This document shows, in pieces, positions 8,987 to 17,261 of a stretch of DNA of 57,532 bases. Location of the stretch: contig CACETF010000014.1 in NCBI GenBank assembly GCA_902562425.1, positions 1 through 57,532 on the forward strand, given 5' to 3'. The notes beneath the pieces were generated by a model. The model ran no database searches and was not told the DNA's origin. It worked only from the letters and a program-made list of their open reading frames with translations. Within the stretch, counting starts at the first letter, position 1. Each line of letters opens with the position of its first letter. A program made the translations under genes and the position numbers. The stretch comes from Porticoccaceae bacterium. GTDB lineage: Bacteria; Pseudomonadota; Gammaproteobacteria; Pseudomonadales; Porticoccaceae.

Positions 8987-10408
8987 TTAAGGGTTCCCTC
9001 TGAGCAGTTCAATTTCCTTAATAATCTTTTCAGTCTGCTCGATAGCAAGCCCAATATAAGTCTCGGGGTCTAGCAGTCTCGCGAGATCAACCTCCGAGAA
9101 CTCTTTAGCAACCCTTTCATGGCCCCGAACGGCCTCCGCCAATGAAACATTATTTTTGTATGCAAACAATGCTACTTCGTGCATAAGTTGATTCGCGGTA
9201 TCCTTTCCTATTTTATTTGCCAGAAAAAAAGTAAGTCTCTGTGACAATATTAAGCCCTTAGTTATATCTAAATTCAACCGCATTGTTTTTTTGTTAATGC
9301 GCAGTTGGTCGAGCAATCGATTGGCGTCCGATAACATTTTCTCAGATTCAATTGAAATGACTTTCAGGTAATGATCCGCTCGAGGACCATCTCTTTCAAA
9401 GCTATTCACCATATCATCCAAAATAATTTCCGAGTACCTCGGAATACTCCGAGAGTACTCCACTAAACGCGCTGGTCCCTTGGGATTTCGCTTTTGCGGC
9501 ATGGTGCTGCTGCCAATATCTCCCTTCCCAAGAACCTCAAGCGTTTCTCCAAGTTCTGTCATCTGGAGAAGGATAAGCTCCCCACCCAATCGTCCAAAGG
9601 ACTTCGAAATGAGTGCCAGGGTGAGTCCATACTCAGCAAAAACATCTCTAATGCCATGCCAATCAGCTACCGATGGCGGCTCCAAGCCTAACTCCGCCAT
9701 CATGAGAGCCTCGGTTTCGAATGCCGTTTGTCCAAGACCAAGATAGGTGCCGACCGCTCCCTTCAAAATTCCCGAAGCATTTAACTTGGTTTTAATGTGG
9801 GCTAGCCTGTCGATGTTTCGTCGATTTTCGGCGAGCCAAGTACTCACCTTTTTCCCAAAAGTAACGGGTAACGCATGTTGGCCTCGTGTTCTACCGGCCA
9901 TGAAAGTACTCAAGTTCGCTTTTGCTATTTTTAAAAACTTGCCCTCAATCTCAAGCAAATCTTGAATGAGAAGTCCGACAGAATTTTTTAATTGAAGCAC
10001 GAGAACTGTATCTAATATATCCACGGTAGTCGCACCGAAATGAATATACTCTTCGGCACCGTTATCAAGAGACTTTTTCCAAACATTTAGCCTTGCAACT
10101 AATCTGTGACCGACAATTTTATACTCTCGTTCTACATCATAGACACTCATATATTCAACGGTCGCTTTTTTTGTAATCTCATCCGCGGCCCACTGGGGAA
10201 TAATACCCTGCATAGCTTGTGTCCTGGCGAGAGCTGACTCGACATCGAGTATAAGTTGATTTGTATTTGTTTCAGAAAAGGCACTAACCACCGTCGTGGC
10301 TTCCGTAGCCATTACTTTTGCGCAAAGAAGTAAGAATGCTGGCGCTTGTAATATCAATAATAAGAAATATGTACAGGGCACCATTGCTAGAATACAACGC
10401 TCTGCCAT
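8987..10408 (-). CDS. Adenylosuccinate lyase/PcaB-like lyase with a hydrophobic N-terminal segment
   Basis: Fumarase/aspartase superfamily member, 473 residues. These enzymes carry out beta-elimination with release of fumarate, or cycloisomerisation in the PcaB branch. Signature GSSTMPQKRNP is at 299-309. YIHFGATTVDI (121-131) and GRTRGQHALP (172-181), with the probable catalytic His178, match the PurB/PcaB branch. The unusual part is residues 12-33, strongly hydrophobic (TYFLLLILQAPAFLLLC), resembling a signal peptide or anchor. ATG 10408 has GGAG about 9 bases upstream, whereas the alternative start M33 at 10312 has no visible ribosome site, so the extension may be real. There are no purine genes nearby, so housekeeping PurB is unlikely. 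Confidence 0.8.
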   Translation of the reverse strand: MAERCILAMVPCTYFLLLILQAPAFLLLCAKVMATEATTVVSAFSETNTNQLILDVESALARTQAMQGIIPQWAADEITKKATVEYMSVYDVEREYKIVGHRLVARLNVWKKSLDNGAEEYIHFGATTVDILDTVLVLQLKNSVGLLIQDLLEIEGKFLKIAKANLSTFMAGRTRGQHALPVTFGKKVSTWLAENRRNIDRLAHIKTKLNASGILKGAVGTYLGLGQTAFETEALMMAELGLEPPSVADWHGIRDVFAEYGLTLALISKSFGRLGGELILLQMTELGETLEVLGKGDIGSSTMPQKRNPKGPARLVEYSRSIPRYSEIILDDMVNSFERDGPRADHYLKVISIESEKMLSDANRLLDQLRINKKTMRLNLDITKGLILSQRLTFFLANKIGKDTANQLMHEVALFAYKNNVSLAEAVRGHERVAKEFSEVDLARLLDPETYIGLAIEQTEKIIKEIELLRGNP

Positions 10409-10452
10409 AAAGGATTTCTCCGAAACGAGTCAGGTGAATTATTGTTTACTCT

Positions 10453-10635
10453 TCAGTATGACTTTGATTGCCTAGCTTTCCTGGCACAGATTTTAGAACT
10501 TTCCTTTAAATAATCATCCTCGCCGAGGTAGGCATTCTTTCTTTTCTCCTCTTTCATACACTGCTTGTATGGATCCGAGCCGCATGAGACAATCAATAAA
10601 ACGACAAAAACAAGCCTAAGTATCTTTTTTATCAT
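10453..10635 (-). CDS. Small lipoprotein, unknown function
   Basis: From ATG 10635 this is a 60-residue protein with a lipoprotein signal (MIKKILRLVFVVLLIVSCGS, lipobox IVSC). The short mature part is charged and carries two more cysteines (QCMKEE and KICARK), which might form a disulfide. A longer start at 10683 would bury the signal peptide. The gene ends 44 bases before the start of the lyase on the same strand and may be co-transcribed with it. Family not recognised. Confidence 0.55.
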   Translation of the reverse strand: MIKKILRLVFVVLLIVSCGSDPYKQCMKEEKRKNAYLGEDDYLKESSKICARKARQSKSY

Positions 10636-11422
10636 GACACAACGCAGAGCGGTGCCGAAACCTCTTATTAAAAAAACCATCATGATTTACAGTCCTTGCC
10701 CACCAGCTTTCGGAAAGCCCATTACACATTATCTTTCGATGGCTACACACCAACGACCACCGTAACAAACGATCCAAAACATTAACATAATACATGGAGA
10801 GATCGCACTTTAAACAGTTTTTAGCTTGAAAAACAGCTTTATTTGATTACTCTACCTGATATTAATACCACCATAAATAGCGTCGCAATTTAAGTCTCCA
10901 ATAACGTTTGTGGTAATTAGATAGGAGCGTAATTAGATACCTTCTATGTTAAATCACCGCAGGAAAAAAATGTAAGATGATAGACTAGTAGAGAAGTGTC
11001 TTCGTCTCGGGCGCAATCCAGCCGATCGCTAAAAAATATGCTTTGGCTCACTGACTGACAATGTTCACAAAATCGATTTCCATTGATGAAAGACGCATGG
11101 AGTGATATCAAAACCGAAATTGGTCTTAAGACAATTTTTTCTGACTTAAACGAATTAAAGACACTACCACCGCCAAAGGCTTGCCCCCAAGATCTTGCCA
11201 CAATTATTGCCTGACCAACGGTTAAAGTTGCTTAAACTATCCCAGTAGTATATCTGTGCGAGACAAAAGAGGGAGTACATGCAGTGGAAGTATCCGCCTC
11301 CCCTATAGCTTCATCAAGGCAAAAGAGCTTTTGATGAACGAGGAGCTTCAGTTCAACTAAAATTGGATCATAAGAAACCGGCAAAAATGTCCAAACCTCC
11401 GATTTTAAGTGTATAAAAGACT
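10636..11422. other. Mostly non-coding stretch with a possible short coding remnant
   Basis: No intact gene. On the plus strand 11086-11214 reads 42 codons (from MKDAWSDIKTEIGLK) with protein-like composition, but the frame is closed by a TGA just upstream of its start region and no family is recognisable. It may be the 3' end of a lost gene. The antisense frame 10944-11201 is not convincing. Confidence 0.4.
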
Positions 11423-12415
11423 CTACAAAAGTTTTAAACGACTAGCTGGTAAGCCCTTAAAATTTGTTTTGTATACCAACAGACTGCCAGACTTGGGACG
11501 CTTCATCAAACGCTCATTACTCAGGGCCACCCTAGCCGAAGTAACGAAAAGTAGATCAAGATCCTCTCCACCAAATGCTACGCAGGACGGCAGATCGACA
11601 GGCACTTTTAAAACAAGGCTTTGTTCTCCGTCCTCACGATACCTAACGATCTGAGAGCCACCCCACTGAGCATTCCAGACGCCTCCATCACTATCCACCG
11701 TTGATCCATCCGGAAACATACCCTTCCCAAGTTTCGCAAATATCTTCTTATCAGACAGCAGGTTTTGCACTGGGTCATACCGATACCTCCAAATCGTTTG
11801 CCGTGGTGAATCTGCGTGATACATAACTAATCCATCGAAACTCCAACAAAGTCCATTAGAGGTTGTGATATCGCTGATGTGCTCAATTGGGGCTTGATGA
11901 GGACAAATGCTAAATAGAGCGCCAGATCCATTAGCCACCCCTGGGTCCTCTACCATAGTTCCGGCCCAAAAACGCCCGAATGGATCAATTTTACCATCAT
12001 TGAACCTCAATCCATCCGCTAAAACGGTAGGACCATAAAGCCAATCGATATTCCCATTGGTTAAATCAAAAAAGGCGATCCCACAGTCAAAGGCAACAAT
12101 TAGTCGATCATCATGTTCAATAAACCCAAAACATCCCACCCGATAAGGGGTGTCCCAACTAACCAACCTTCCCGACCCGTATTGGTACTCAAACAATTTA
12201 GACCGCTCGATATCCGTCCACCATACCGATTCAGTCTGCTCATTCCATACCACTCCTTCACCCAGTTCATTTTCGATATCAACAGTGGCTATTAGTTCTG
12301 GCAATTCGTGTCCCACGGCAGTTTGTGCTCCTTGCAAAAGTAGATTTTTTAACAGCTGTTTTGATACACTATTGACAATATTTTCTGCTTTTCTTGTGCC
12401 GCCCTCACATGGCAA
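11423..12415 (-). CDS. SMP-30/gluconolactonase family sugar lactonase
   Basis: 330-residue six-bladed beta-propeller lactonase. The family hydrolyses aldonolactones such as L-arabinono-, D-galactono- or gluconolactone using one divalent metal. Motifs: LGEGVVWN with metal ligand Glu53, RFNDGK (137-142), TSNGLCWS with Asn187, and MFPDGSTVDSDGGVW with Asp236. These are the standard metal-site positions. There is no signal peptide, although the first 40 residues are longer than usual, so a start further in is possible. It is divergent from the MFS transporter at 12716, which suggests uptake of the sugar or lactone. Substrate not determinable. Confidence 0.87.
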   Translation of the reverse strand: MPCEGGTRKAENIVNSVSKQLLKNLLLQGAQTAVGHELPELIATVDIENELGEGVVWNEQTESVWWTDIERSKLFEYQYGSGRLVSWDTPYRVGCFGFIEHDDRLIVAFDCGIAFFDLTNGNIDWLYGPTVLADGLRFNDGKIDPFGRFWAGTMVEDPGVANGSGALFSICPHQAPIEHISDITTSNGLCWSFDGLVMYHADSPRQTIWRYRYDPVQNLLSDKKIFAKLGKGMFPDGSTVDSDGGVWNAQWGGSQIVRYREDGEQSLVLKVPVDLPSCVAFGGEDLDLLFVTSARVALSNERLMKRPKSGSLLVYKTNFKGLPASRLKLL

Positions 12416-12715
12416 TATTTAAAGCTATATTTAGTCTATAGTGCTTGTTGATTTCTTCAACCATTTACTTTATTTAAAAAACAGAAAGCTCTCGATTTGA
12501 GCAAAAAAATACACATCGCTTTGCAAAACTCTAAAGAAGTTATTTCTTCAGAATAGTGAGTGCTCTCTACAATCTATATTTGTTGCGTTACGTACCACTC
12601 ATAACAGCAAAATCCGCTCTCCTTTGGACCTCAGCATGTATAATCAAAAACAGCCTTGTACAATTGCGCTAGTTCAAGTTTTTTCTCAAACAACATACGG
12701 CAAAAGGGCACAAAT
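12416..12715. promoter_or_regulatory. Divergent control region of the lactonase and MFS genes
   Basis: About 300 bp of AT-rich sequence separates the divergent starts. It must hold both promoters, but I see no clear operator palindrome. A TTG at 12656 opens the MFS frame 20 codons early; I consider this part untranslated. Confidence 0.35.
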
Positions 12716-13924
12716 ATGCGAATAGTGCGAAGATACTCATGGCAAACTCCAAAAAACTTACTGATGCTTATGACCATCGCCATGACCGTTGCCTTCGCTA
12801 CTTGGATGGGGATTATAAATAACTTTGTCGTTGAGGAGGCAAACTTCACGGGAGCTGACATCGGAACGCTCCAAAGCATCCGAGAAATTCCAGGATTTTT
12901 GGCATTCACGGTTATATTGGTACTTCTGATGGTAAAGGAACAATCGCTTGCATACCTCTCACTACTGTTTCTTGGTGTTGGAGTCGCAAGCACTGGGTTT
13001 TTCCCCAACATGCTTGGCTTGATGATGGCAACCCTTCTTATGTCAACAGGTTTTCACTTTTATGAAACCGTAAAACAAAGCTTATCTCTTCAGTGGCTGA
13101 GTATCGAAGAGGCTCCCAAAATATTAGGCCAACTTATTTCTGTGGGTTCTGTAACTTCTTTAGCGATCTATGGGTTTTTGTGGCTTTCCCAGGACTTTTT
13201 CAACCTCAGCTTCACTGAAATCTATGTTTTCACCGGAGGGTGTTGCTTAGTGCTTACAATGATTTTGGCATTTTCCTTCCCTCATTTTGAGGGCGCCACT
13301 CCTCAACGTAAAAATCTCGTTATCAGAAAACGTTACTGGTTATATTACGCGCTTACCTTCATGGGTGGGGCTAGGAGACAGATATTTGTAGTTTTTGCCG
13401 GTTTTCTCATGGTCGAAAAATTCAGTTATTCTGTGGCTGATGTTGCTGCTCTCTATATGATAAATCATGCGTTTAACTGGTTTTTTGCCGAAAAAATTGG
13501 AGTTATGATAGGTAAATTTGGAGAACGTAACGCATTAACCTTTGAATACATCGGACTTATATGTGTGTTCACAGCTTACGCATTTGTATCAGATGCTAAA
13601 TGGGCAGCCATTCTTTATGTCCTTGATCATCTGTTTTTTTCGCTGGCCATCGCGATCAAGACATACTTCCAAAAAATTGCCGACCCTGCAGATATGGCCT
13701 CAACTGCCGGAGTTGCCTTCACCATAAATCACATTGCTGCCGTTTTTATACCCGTACTTTTCGGATTAGTTTGGCTAATCTCGCCCACCCTTGTGTTTTT
13801 AATGGGATCAGCTCTTGCTACCGCGAGCCTATTATTAGCGCGCAATATCCCAACGAATCCTTCTCTAGGCAATGAGGTGGTATTTGGAAAGGTAAGTCAC
13901 ATCATCAATGACAGAATTGCGTAG
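12716..13924 (+). CDS. MFS transporter
   Basis: 402 residues from ATG 12716, with about twelve hydrophobic segments and short basic loops (for example QRKNLVIRKRYW in the centre, around residues 200-212). This is the layout of a major facilitator superfamily permease. The central charged loop splits two six-helix halves. The start at 12716 puts the first helix (LLMLMTIAMTVAFATWMGI) near residue 15. Substrate is not recognisable; the divergent lactonase suggests a sugar or sugar acid (inference). Possible weak hairpins follow the stop. Confidence 0.8.
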   Translation: MRIVRRYSWQTPKNLLMLMTIAMTVAFATWMGIINNFVVEEANFTGADIGTLQSIREIPGFLAFTVILVLLMVKEQSLAYLSLLFLGVGVASTGFFPNMLGLMMATLLMSTGFHFYETVKQSLSLQWLSIEEAPKILGQLISVGSVTSLAIYGFLWLSQDFFNLSFTEIYVFTGGCCLVLTMILAFSFPHFEGATPQRKNLVIRKRYWLYYALTFMGGARRQIFVVFAGFLMVEKFSYSVADVAALYMINHAFNWFFAEKIGVMIGKFGERNALTFEYIGLICVFTAYAFVSDAKWAAILYVLDHLFFSLAIAIKTYFQKIADPADMASTAGVAFTINHIAAVFIPVLFGLVWLISPTLVFLMGSALATASLLLARNIPTNPSLGNEVVFGKVSHIINDRIA

Positions 13925-13963
13925 ACACACAGTTTCATATTGAATTATTTATCCTGTGGTTCT

Positions 13964-14024
13964 AAAAGCTAAGCTTTTGTGTTTAGCGATAATTCTTTAT
14001 GCTTAATTGGAGTGCGATCACTCC
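13964..14024. repeat. Two short inverted repeats between convergent genes
   Basis: AAAAGC at 13964-13969 pairs with GCTTTT at 13973-13978. GGAGTG at 14009-14014 pairs with CACTCC at 14019-14024 across a CGAT loop. They sit between the convergent ends of the MFS gene and the orphan gene at 14129, so they may help end transcription, although neither has a long T run. Confidence 0.35.
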
Positions 14025-14128
14025 GTGTAGCATTTACAAAAGTATCAAGCAAACCCGCAACAAAAGACGAAATTGCTCTAACACTTCTATTTAAATTACA
14101 TTTTTTTGGCTTCAAAAAATCAGTAATT

Positions 14129-14686
14129 TTATCTTTTGATACTTCTTATCAAACTGTCCACAGATTTGTGATCTACAAGGCTAAGCCAAGTAATTTCAGG
14201 ATACTGCTTTCCTGCTGCGTTGAGACACCTCACTAAATACTCACGCGATGTGAATCTTTGTTCGGAGGAAAAATCAAAAAACAATACCTCAGTATTACAC
14301 TCCCAGACATGCCGCAGTCGCCTAATAAGATTTTTTTCTATAAATCTGTTTGCCCTCTCCGCAGATATATTTTGCTGATCTGATGATATTTTATTTAATG
14401 TGCTAACCATCGTCGACAATCTATTTGCCATTTTGCCCGCCGGGTGTGGGAGTCCCTCGAGTAATTTTTGACCTTTCTGTAAATAGTAGATTGCTTCAAC
14501 ATACAATCTTTTGTGCTCATCTGTACTGCCGCTCATTTCTGATAGGGCATTGATAATATAATCGCTGAAGGCATTTTGGATCGATCCCTCTAACGCATGG
14601 GCTGGTTCGAGAAAGTTGAAGTCTTTTATGAGCTCTTTGAGTTGTCTTTCGTTGAAAATTTTTTTGAGCTTAAACCTGTTGATCAT
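14129..14686 (-). CDS. Hypothetical cytoplasmic protein, mostly helical
   Basis: 185 residues from ATG 14686. The frame extends up to 14809, but that start would overlap the DUF4278 gene and its ribosome site on the other strand, so I prefer the inner ATG even though its own ribosome site is weak. The sequence is Lys/Glu/Leu-rich and helical with no signal peptide, membrane helix or metal motif. Segments such as KIFNERQLKELIKDF and RFIEKNLIRRLRHVWEC look like amphipathic helices. Family not recognised. It is head-to-head with the small gene at 14802. Confidence 0.5.
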   Translation of the reverse strand: MINRFKLKKIFNERQLKELIKDFNFLEPAHALEGSIQNAFSDYIINALSEMSGSTDEHKRLYVEAIYYLQKGQKLLEGLPHPAGKMANRLSTMVSTLNKISSDQQNISAERANRFIEKNLIRRLRHVWECNTEVLFFDFSSEQRFTSREYLVRCLNAAGKQYPEITWLSLVDHKSVDSLIRSIKR

Positions 14687-14801
14687 ACATAAGTTCCGTA
14701 TTACAATACCGTGGCCTAGATACGCATTAAATGTCTCGCATTGATCATGCGTTAAAAGACCACTTGCACCTAAAATGGGGTAACCCCTTAGGAGAAGTGT
14801 T

Positions 14802-14975
14802 ATGAACAATAACTACACGTATCGTGGCGTATGTCACTCTCAAAAAAGCAATTCATCTTTAGATCGCGAAGCTAGTCTACCTAAAATGTACAGAGGTTCT
14901 CAATATTTTGATTTGCCCTCTGCACAAAAAGTAGACAAAGCAAACACATATCGCGGTGTGAAGTATGTCGCTTGA
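14802..14975 (+). CDS. DUF4278-like small protein with three YRG motifs
   Basis: 57 residues from ATG 14802, preceded by GGAG seven bases upstream and followed by an excellent terminator. The sequence opens MNNNYTYRGV, has a central MYRGSQY (residues 29-35) and ends YRGVKYVA. This repeated YRG pattern with a terminal YRGVxY is what I know from the DUF4278 family, small proteins of unknown function in cyanobacteria and some proteobacteria. It is a self-contained transcription unit. Confidence 0.7.
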   Translation: MNNNYTYRGVCHSQKSNSSLDREASLPKMYRGSQYFDLPSAQKVDKANTYRGVKYVA

Positions 14976-14988
14976 TTGAGTATTATAA

Positions 14989-15018
14989 AGGGTCGCAGCT
15001 CTGTTGCGACCCTTTTTT
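14989..15018 (+). terminator. Rho-independent terminator of the DUF4278 gene
   Basis: Perfect stem GGGTCGCA (14990-14997) with TGCGACCC (15005-15012), seven-base loop, followed by six T. It lies 15 bases after the stop codon of the small gene. The A-rich sequence before the stem could give some activity in the other direction, for the GST gene. Confidence 0.92.
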
Positions 15019-15081
15019 ATAAGCATTAAATTAATTTTCACGTTGTTTCTTTGTTCATTCACTACCATGAATAACTAAAAA

Positions 15082-16224
15082 CTACTCAAGCCATGTTTCC
15101 AGATTGTCTTTACGACCCATACGCCGACTTAGGCGAAGGTTAAGAAGCTCTGACATCCCAAAGGACTCTAGCAAACTTTTAATGTTTTCTCTTACGGGTT
15201 TCTCATGCTTGTCATACATCTGTTGTATTTTCTGCAAAAGGAAATGTCTATAAGGAACCACTGCCGCCCTAAATAATTTATTCCTTACTGTAAAGTCGAT
15301 GAAGCCGGGTAACGAAGCTAGATTGCTAGTTACGGGTTCTCCTGCTCTGGGCTTGTGCTTCGAAAGCCAACTATTCATGAACTGAGTCGAAGCCCGTGTC
15401 TCTGGAATAAAGTCTTCCGATAGAATCTTAAGAGTTTCCAACAATGATTCTGGGATATCATCATCGTCAAGATATTCTGTCTCCACACTAAAATATTCAG
15501 GAGCGTCTTGATGGGGACGATTCATGCGCTCTACCCAACGAGACACTCGCGGGGCACGGGCAACCATTAGGCTCGCAGGGTAGGGGTCTCGTCCCAAATG
15601 TCCATATAAAGGAGAAATCAGACCAAAGTCTCCCCTACTGGGACGGCCTCCCAGAAGATACGGAGTGTATTTAAAGTGATCGTCCAGCGCTTCTATAAAC
15701 TCATAATATAAAGTTTCTACTATCGTTTGATTTTCCTCGTTAACGCCTCGTAGTGAAGTGACTTTGCTTAAACGGGCCATTAGCCTTGCTGCCCTGAGCT
15801 CACGATCATCGTTATCCGGCAAAGTGTGAAGAAAATGGTAACGCAAATAATTTTTATTTTTGTCTAGAAAATTCCAACGAAAATGCATTGCCGGCCTGCG
15901 CAAGCCCTCAGATCCAATCAACTCAAAGAGAGAGCTGATTATCTGCTGTTGATAACCGCTAGGGGTACATGGATTTCCAGATGTTTGCTCAAAGTGATCA
16001 ATAATGGCTCCACCATCGCGGATTACCTCGCCTGTCGGTGTTACCAACACTGGGATCGTGTGGAGCTTACTCTTGGAGATAACTTCCTCTGAGAAGCTTT
16101 TGTGCCCAATAGACAACTCTTCAAAGGGTATCTTTTTTTTTATAAGATACGCTCGGGCCCGTCCGGAGTATAAAGAGTGAGGAGTAGCATACAACCTATA
16201 AAATCCATTAGCTAAAGGTGTCAT
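15082..16224 (-). CDS. Glutathione S-transferase family protein
   Basis: 380 residues from ATG 16224. The N-terminal thioredoxin-like domain begins GFYRLYATPHSLYSGRARAY and includes HTIPVLVTPTGEVIRDGGAI, matching the GST pattern of the cis-Pro (IPVL) and the glutathione-binding D-G/S motif. A helical C-terminal domain contains YLLGGRPSRGDFGL, the usual GST N-capping/hydrophobic staple region. At 380 residues it is much longer than the usual 200-230; the last 120 residues extend beyond the core. It probably binds glutathione in detoxification or isomerisation. It is downstream of the hairpin element at 16362. A GTG start 39 bases upstream (16263) is less likely. Confidence 0.8.
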   Translation of the reverse strand: MTPLANGFYRLYATPHSLYSGRARAYLIKKKIPFEELSIGHKSFSEEVISKSKLHTIPVLVTPTGEVIRDGGAIIDHFEQTSGNPCTPSGYQQQIISSLFELIGSEGLRRPAMHFRWNFLDKNKNYLRYHFLHTLPDNDDRELRAARLMARLSKVTSLRGVNEENQTIVETLYYEFIEALDDHFKYTPYLLGGRPSRGDFGLISPLYGHLGRDPYPASLMVARAPRVSRWVERMNRPHQDAPEYFSVETEYLDDDDIPESLLETLKILSEDFIPETRASTQFMNSWLSKHKPRAGEPVTSNLASLPGFIDFTVRNKLFRAAVVPYRHFLLQKIQQMYDKHEKPVRENIKSLLESFGMSELLNLRLSRRMGRKDNLETWLE

Positions 16225-16361
16225 TGGCCATCCATTGCCCTTAAAGTGAAGCTGACAAAACACAATTATAATCGAGAATTTCGCGCCAAAAGTCCATAAT
16301 TTAAGAATAACCAGTGCTTAGCCTTGGTCGATGCGCGCATTGTGTGTGTTACAACAAGCAC

Positions 16362-16486
16362 CAAAAAGAAGGGACCTAGGACGGTCCCTTAAAAACAATC
16401 CTTACATAGAAAGGATTAGAGGGGTTTGGGGTGGCTGTGAGGGCACATTTTCTTTTGCTCGTTGGTCACTACATGCATGCCCTCAC
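16362..16486 (-). ncRNA. Candidate structured small RNA, copy A
   Basis: Read on the minus strand, three hairpins follow each other. GTGAGGGCA/TGCCCTCAC (16437-16445 and 16478-16486, 32-base loop) comes first. AATCCTT/AAGGATT (16397-16403 and 16411-16417) follows with GTTTTT after it. AAGGGACC/GGTCCCTT (16369-16376 and 16383-16390) ends the series with CTTTTT. The last two hairpins and the ACCCCTCT (16418-16425) before them recur at 45097-45155. The structure ends 138 bases before the GST gene, so it could be an independent small RNA or an attenuated leader. No promoter was identified. Confidence 0.45.
16364..16390 (-). terminator. Terminator hairpin ending candidate RNA copy A
   Basis: Eight-base-pair stem with a six-base loop followed on the minus strand by CTTTTT. 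The second T-tailed hairpin just upstream (16391-16417) makes this a tandem terminator. Confidence 0.7.
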
Positions 16487-16684
16487 CTAACTACATCACA
16501 AATTGTTAAGAATTTGGTACTAAAGCACTGAATCACTGATTTGCCTCATGTTAAAACAACTCATGTCATGCAGCAAATGCATTGTATTTATTTATTACAT
16601 GCAAATATAGTATACACCATTTGGTAAACTGCGGAACGTTCCCCTACAAATTTCCGACAACAGTTTCTTTAAATATAACCGCTA

Positions 16685-16761
16685 ATTGTGAGCATACATA
16701 GAAAATGCTTGCAGAAAAAAACGAGCTATATGCAATGAAACTACTCTCATATGCTCACAAT
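16685..16761. repeat. Perfect 12-bp inverted repeat around a 53-base spacer
   Basis: ATTGTGAGCATA at 16685-16696 is exactly complementary to TATGCTCACAAT at 16750-16761. The spacer is A-rich and contains GCTTGCA and TGCAATG. It lies in non-coding DNA. It could be the outer stem of an RNA, a pair of half-sites, or the ends of a tiny mobile element; no target duplication is visible. Confidence 0.5.
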
Positions 16762-16889
16762 AAAACGTTTCTATTTACAGATAAAGATTCTTAAATCTAT
16801 CAGAAAATCCTTGATTACAACCGTAAATGTCAAATGATCGTGCCTTTTTAAGTCCAGTATCAATTGATTAAAAACACCCTTGCCAAGGC

Positions 16890-16914
16890 GACTTTGTGAG
16901 GAACACACAAAGTC
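16890..16914. repeat. Nine-bp hairpin in non-coding DNA
   Basis: GACTTTGTG (16890-16898) and CACAAAGTC (16906-16914) form a perfect stem with a seven-base loop. No T run follows on either strand, so it is not a standard terminator. It lies just beyond the stop of the short coding remnant at 16934. Confidence 0.5.
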
Positions 16915-16933
16915 ATCTTCTGAAACAAACTTT

Positions 16934-17110
16934 CTACAACCCCTTTGGACACTTTAAGCTTCGATACTTGTTCCAAGCGGCCCCATCATCCATCGCAATC
17001 TTTGAAACATCCATAATCTCAATGCCTCTGCACCAGACAGTATGTAAGACATCGTTGTCCAAATCTTCCACAATAGACAACTGTTCATCAGGTGATTGTA
17101 CCTCCCAAGC
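16934..17110 (-). pseudogene. 58-codon coding remnant, family not recognised
   Basis: Between an in-frame TGA (17113-17111) and the TAG at 16934 the minus strand reads 58 residues of protein-like composition, including SPDEQLSIVEDLDNDVLHT and a tail KYRSLKCPKGL. There is no start codon near the beginning; the first Met is about residue 33. This suggests the 3' part of a gene whose beginning was lost or shifted, or an intact gene with a recoded TGA. No motif identifies it. Confidence 0.35.
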
Positions 17111-17261
17111 TCAAACATAATTAGGTATTGATAATACAAAGGTAGTAAATACTAAGAATCAGTAATATTCAGATCTACTTACTAGTATCCAACGATTTCA
17201 TTTACTCTGTCCTTTTTGGACCCTCGATAAAAATACTAAAAGTGCTGCAGAGCAGTCATCC

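Noticed and set aside
10944..11201. 85-codon minus-strand frame
   Set aside because: Composition not protein-like and no recognisable motif; the opposite strand looks slightly more like old coding sequence.
16331..16531. 66-codon plus-strand frame
   Set aside because: It runs through the tandem hairpins and T/A tracts of the structured RNA candidate.
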